A stretch of DNA of 64,000 nt from Verrucomicrobiales bacterium (GTDB lineage: Bacteria; Verrucomicrobiota; Verrucomicrobiia; Verrucomicrobiales; DEV007): assembly GCA_021648365.1 (NCBI GenBank), contig JAKISY010000003.1:1-64000 (forward strand). The letters are read 5' to 3'. The translations under genes were made by a program, and so were the position numbers. Of this stretch, positions 63,160-64,000 are shown in pieces (the first letter of the stretch is position 1; every line of letters starts with the position of its first letter). A model generated the notes under the pieces. That model did not search any database and was not told the origin of the DNA. It saw nothing but the letters and a program-made list of their open reading frames with translations.

Positions 63160-64000
63160 ATGAAATTGATGACCTCCGACTTATCCTTAACTTCGCCTCA
63201 ATCCTCAAAAAGGAGCCCTCTATCACCACACTTAAGAAGGGAATCCGTAGCAGCAGTAGTTGAGCAATTGTTGCGAGCAGGCTTACTCGCCCTGATTTTT
63301 TCTACTATCATTCTGCAGACTAGCGCACGTGCTGACGTCCAAGTGGATTCTGATTCAACCGTGCAATTTTTGCTAGCGCACCAGAAATCTAATGCTGCCT
63401 TCGGGCCAATTGATCAAGAGCATTCTGATCTGGCATGGAATTATCCTGCCGTGCATGCCTTGCGCCTGCTTCGGGTGGATATTCCTCGGGCTGAGGACTG
63501 TCTTGAGAATGGACTTTGGGCAGCGTTTCGCAGTAAGGACGCTCATGCGACTAGCCTTTATTGGGACTTTTATCAAAAGGTTCGCTTAAACCTCCTGCTT
63601 AGAGAAGATCCAACGAAGGCTCATAGGTTTATTGTTTCTACGCAGAAAAAAGGAGCCGAAGGAATCGCTATAAATAAACCTTGGAAACTCACTTACATGG
63701 ATCGGAAGATACAATATTATCCGCCTTATGGTTTGGGTAAGTTCCATGATATTTCGTCGCTTTGGTACATGGCGGGTTCGTTAATTGATCTTGGAGCGGA
63801 AATTGAAAATGCAGAGCTCGCAAGAGACTTTATCTATTCTCGGCAAACCCCCAGCGGAGGATTTGAAAACGTTTATGAGAGCACGCAACTCGAAGATGCT
63901 TCAGCTCATATCATTGTGACCTATCAAGCTGTCCTGACACTTAAAGCGCTTGAGTTGACTGTTCCAAAAGCAGATGCTTGCGCGGCATGGATTCAATCTT
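63160..64000 (+). CDS. Exported alpha/alpha-toroid protein, prenyltransferase-like repeats (open at window edge)
   Basis: An open frame of 280 codons from ATG 63160 to the last base, no stop, so the 3' end lies outside. A hydrophobic helix at residues about 41-56 (LLALIFSTIILQTSA) is preceded by a long basic N-terminus and gives a signal peptide or anchor. WYMAGSLIDLGAEIE and SRQTPSGGFENVYESTQLED, then VTYQAVLTLKALEL, resemble the repeat of prenyltransferase/squalene-oxidase alpha/alpha barrels (QxxxGGF). Function unknown; possibly a substrate-binding or polysaccharide-related toroid. A later ATG at 63169 is equally possible. Confidence 0.65.
   Translation, partial: MKLMTSDLSLTSPQSSKRSPLSPHLRRESVAAVVEQLLRAGLLALIFSTIILQTSARADVQVDSDSTVQFLLAHQKSNAAFGPIDQEHSDLAWNYPAVHALRLLRVDIPRAEDCLENGLWAAFRSKDAHATSLYWDFYQKVRLNLLLREDPTKAHRFIVSTQKKGAEGIAINKPWKLTYMDRKIQYYPPYGLGKFHDISSLWYMAGSLIDLGAEIENAELARDFIYSRQTPSGGFENVYESTQLEDASAHIIVTYQAVLTLKALELTVPKADACAAWIQS

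Overview
The window looks like a chromosomal segment of a member of the Verrucomicrobiota, most likely Opitutae/Puniceicoccales-like (phylum moderately sure, order a guess). Pointers are a PVC-type protein with a C-terminal CxxCH haem motif and HEAT-like repeats, a DUF1501 protein, a DUF4956-CotH-VTC trio, secretin-like paralogues with the GASAIF-type signature, and a RAYT transposase surrounded by hairpin repeats. I see no tRNA, rRNA or CRISPR array.

Layout. 0.3-18 kb: cell-surface polysaccharide genes (two GT4 glycosyltransferases, FkbM and class I methyltransferases, a Wzx-like flippase, a UDP-sugar epimerase, a GT39-like membrane enzyme). They are interrupted by an AbiE-type toxin-antitoxin pair, a DUF4956/CotH/VTC operon, a small nucleotidyltransferase pair, and a RAYT with its REP-like hairpins. 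18.3-26.6 kb: a complete lasso-peptide biosynthetic operon on the minus strand: nucleotidyltransferase, PqqD-like B1, B2 protease, cyclase, precursor, HPr-kinase-like protein, methyltransferase with a PqqD-like tail, and an ABC exporter. The precursor has a textbook leader and a predicted 9-residue ring, but an extraordinary Gly-Met repeat tail. 26.6-36.2 kb: more polysaccharide genes, including an AlgD-like GDP-mannose dehydrogenase and a mannose-6-phosphate isomerase, so a mannuronate-type polymer is plausible.

36.2-41.7 kb: a sugar-acid catabolic block (ROK regulator, HpcH/HpaI aldolase, SDR, secreted beta-helix pectate-lyase-like protein). 41.9-47.9 kb: housekeeping genes (D,D-carboxypeptidase, Lrp regulator, aminotransferase, sugar nucleotidyltransferase, NAD synthetase, low-molecular-weight protein phosphatase). 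48-50 kb: two secretin-like paralogues.

50.2-62.9 kb is a plastic region. It contains a damaged PVC haem-binding protein, remnants of an SDR gene, a frameshifted SDR and a broken amidohydrolase. Between the two related SDR copies sits an AT-richer island (about 53.5-59.1 kb) with two roadblock/LC7-type proteins, two protoglobins (one lacking the proximal histidine), a small unknown protein and a membrane-anchored Ser/Thr kinase. I think this is an undescribed gas/redox signalling module. The window ends inside an exported alpha/alpha-toroid protein that is open at the edge.
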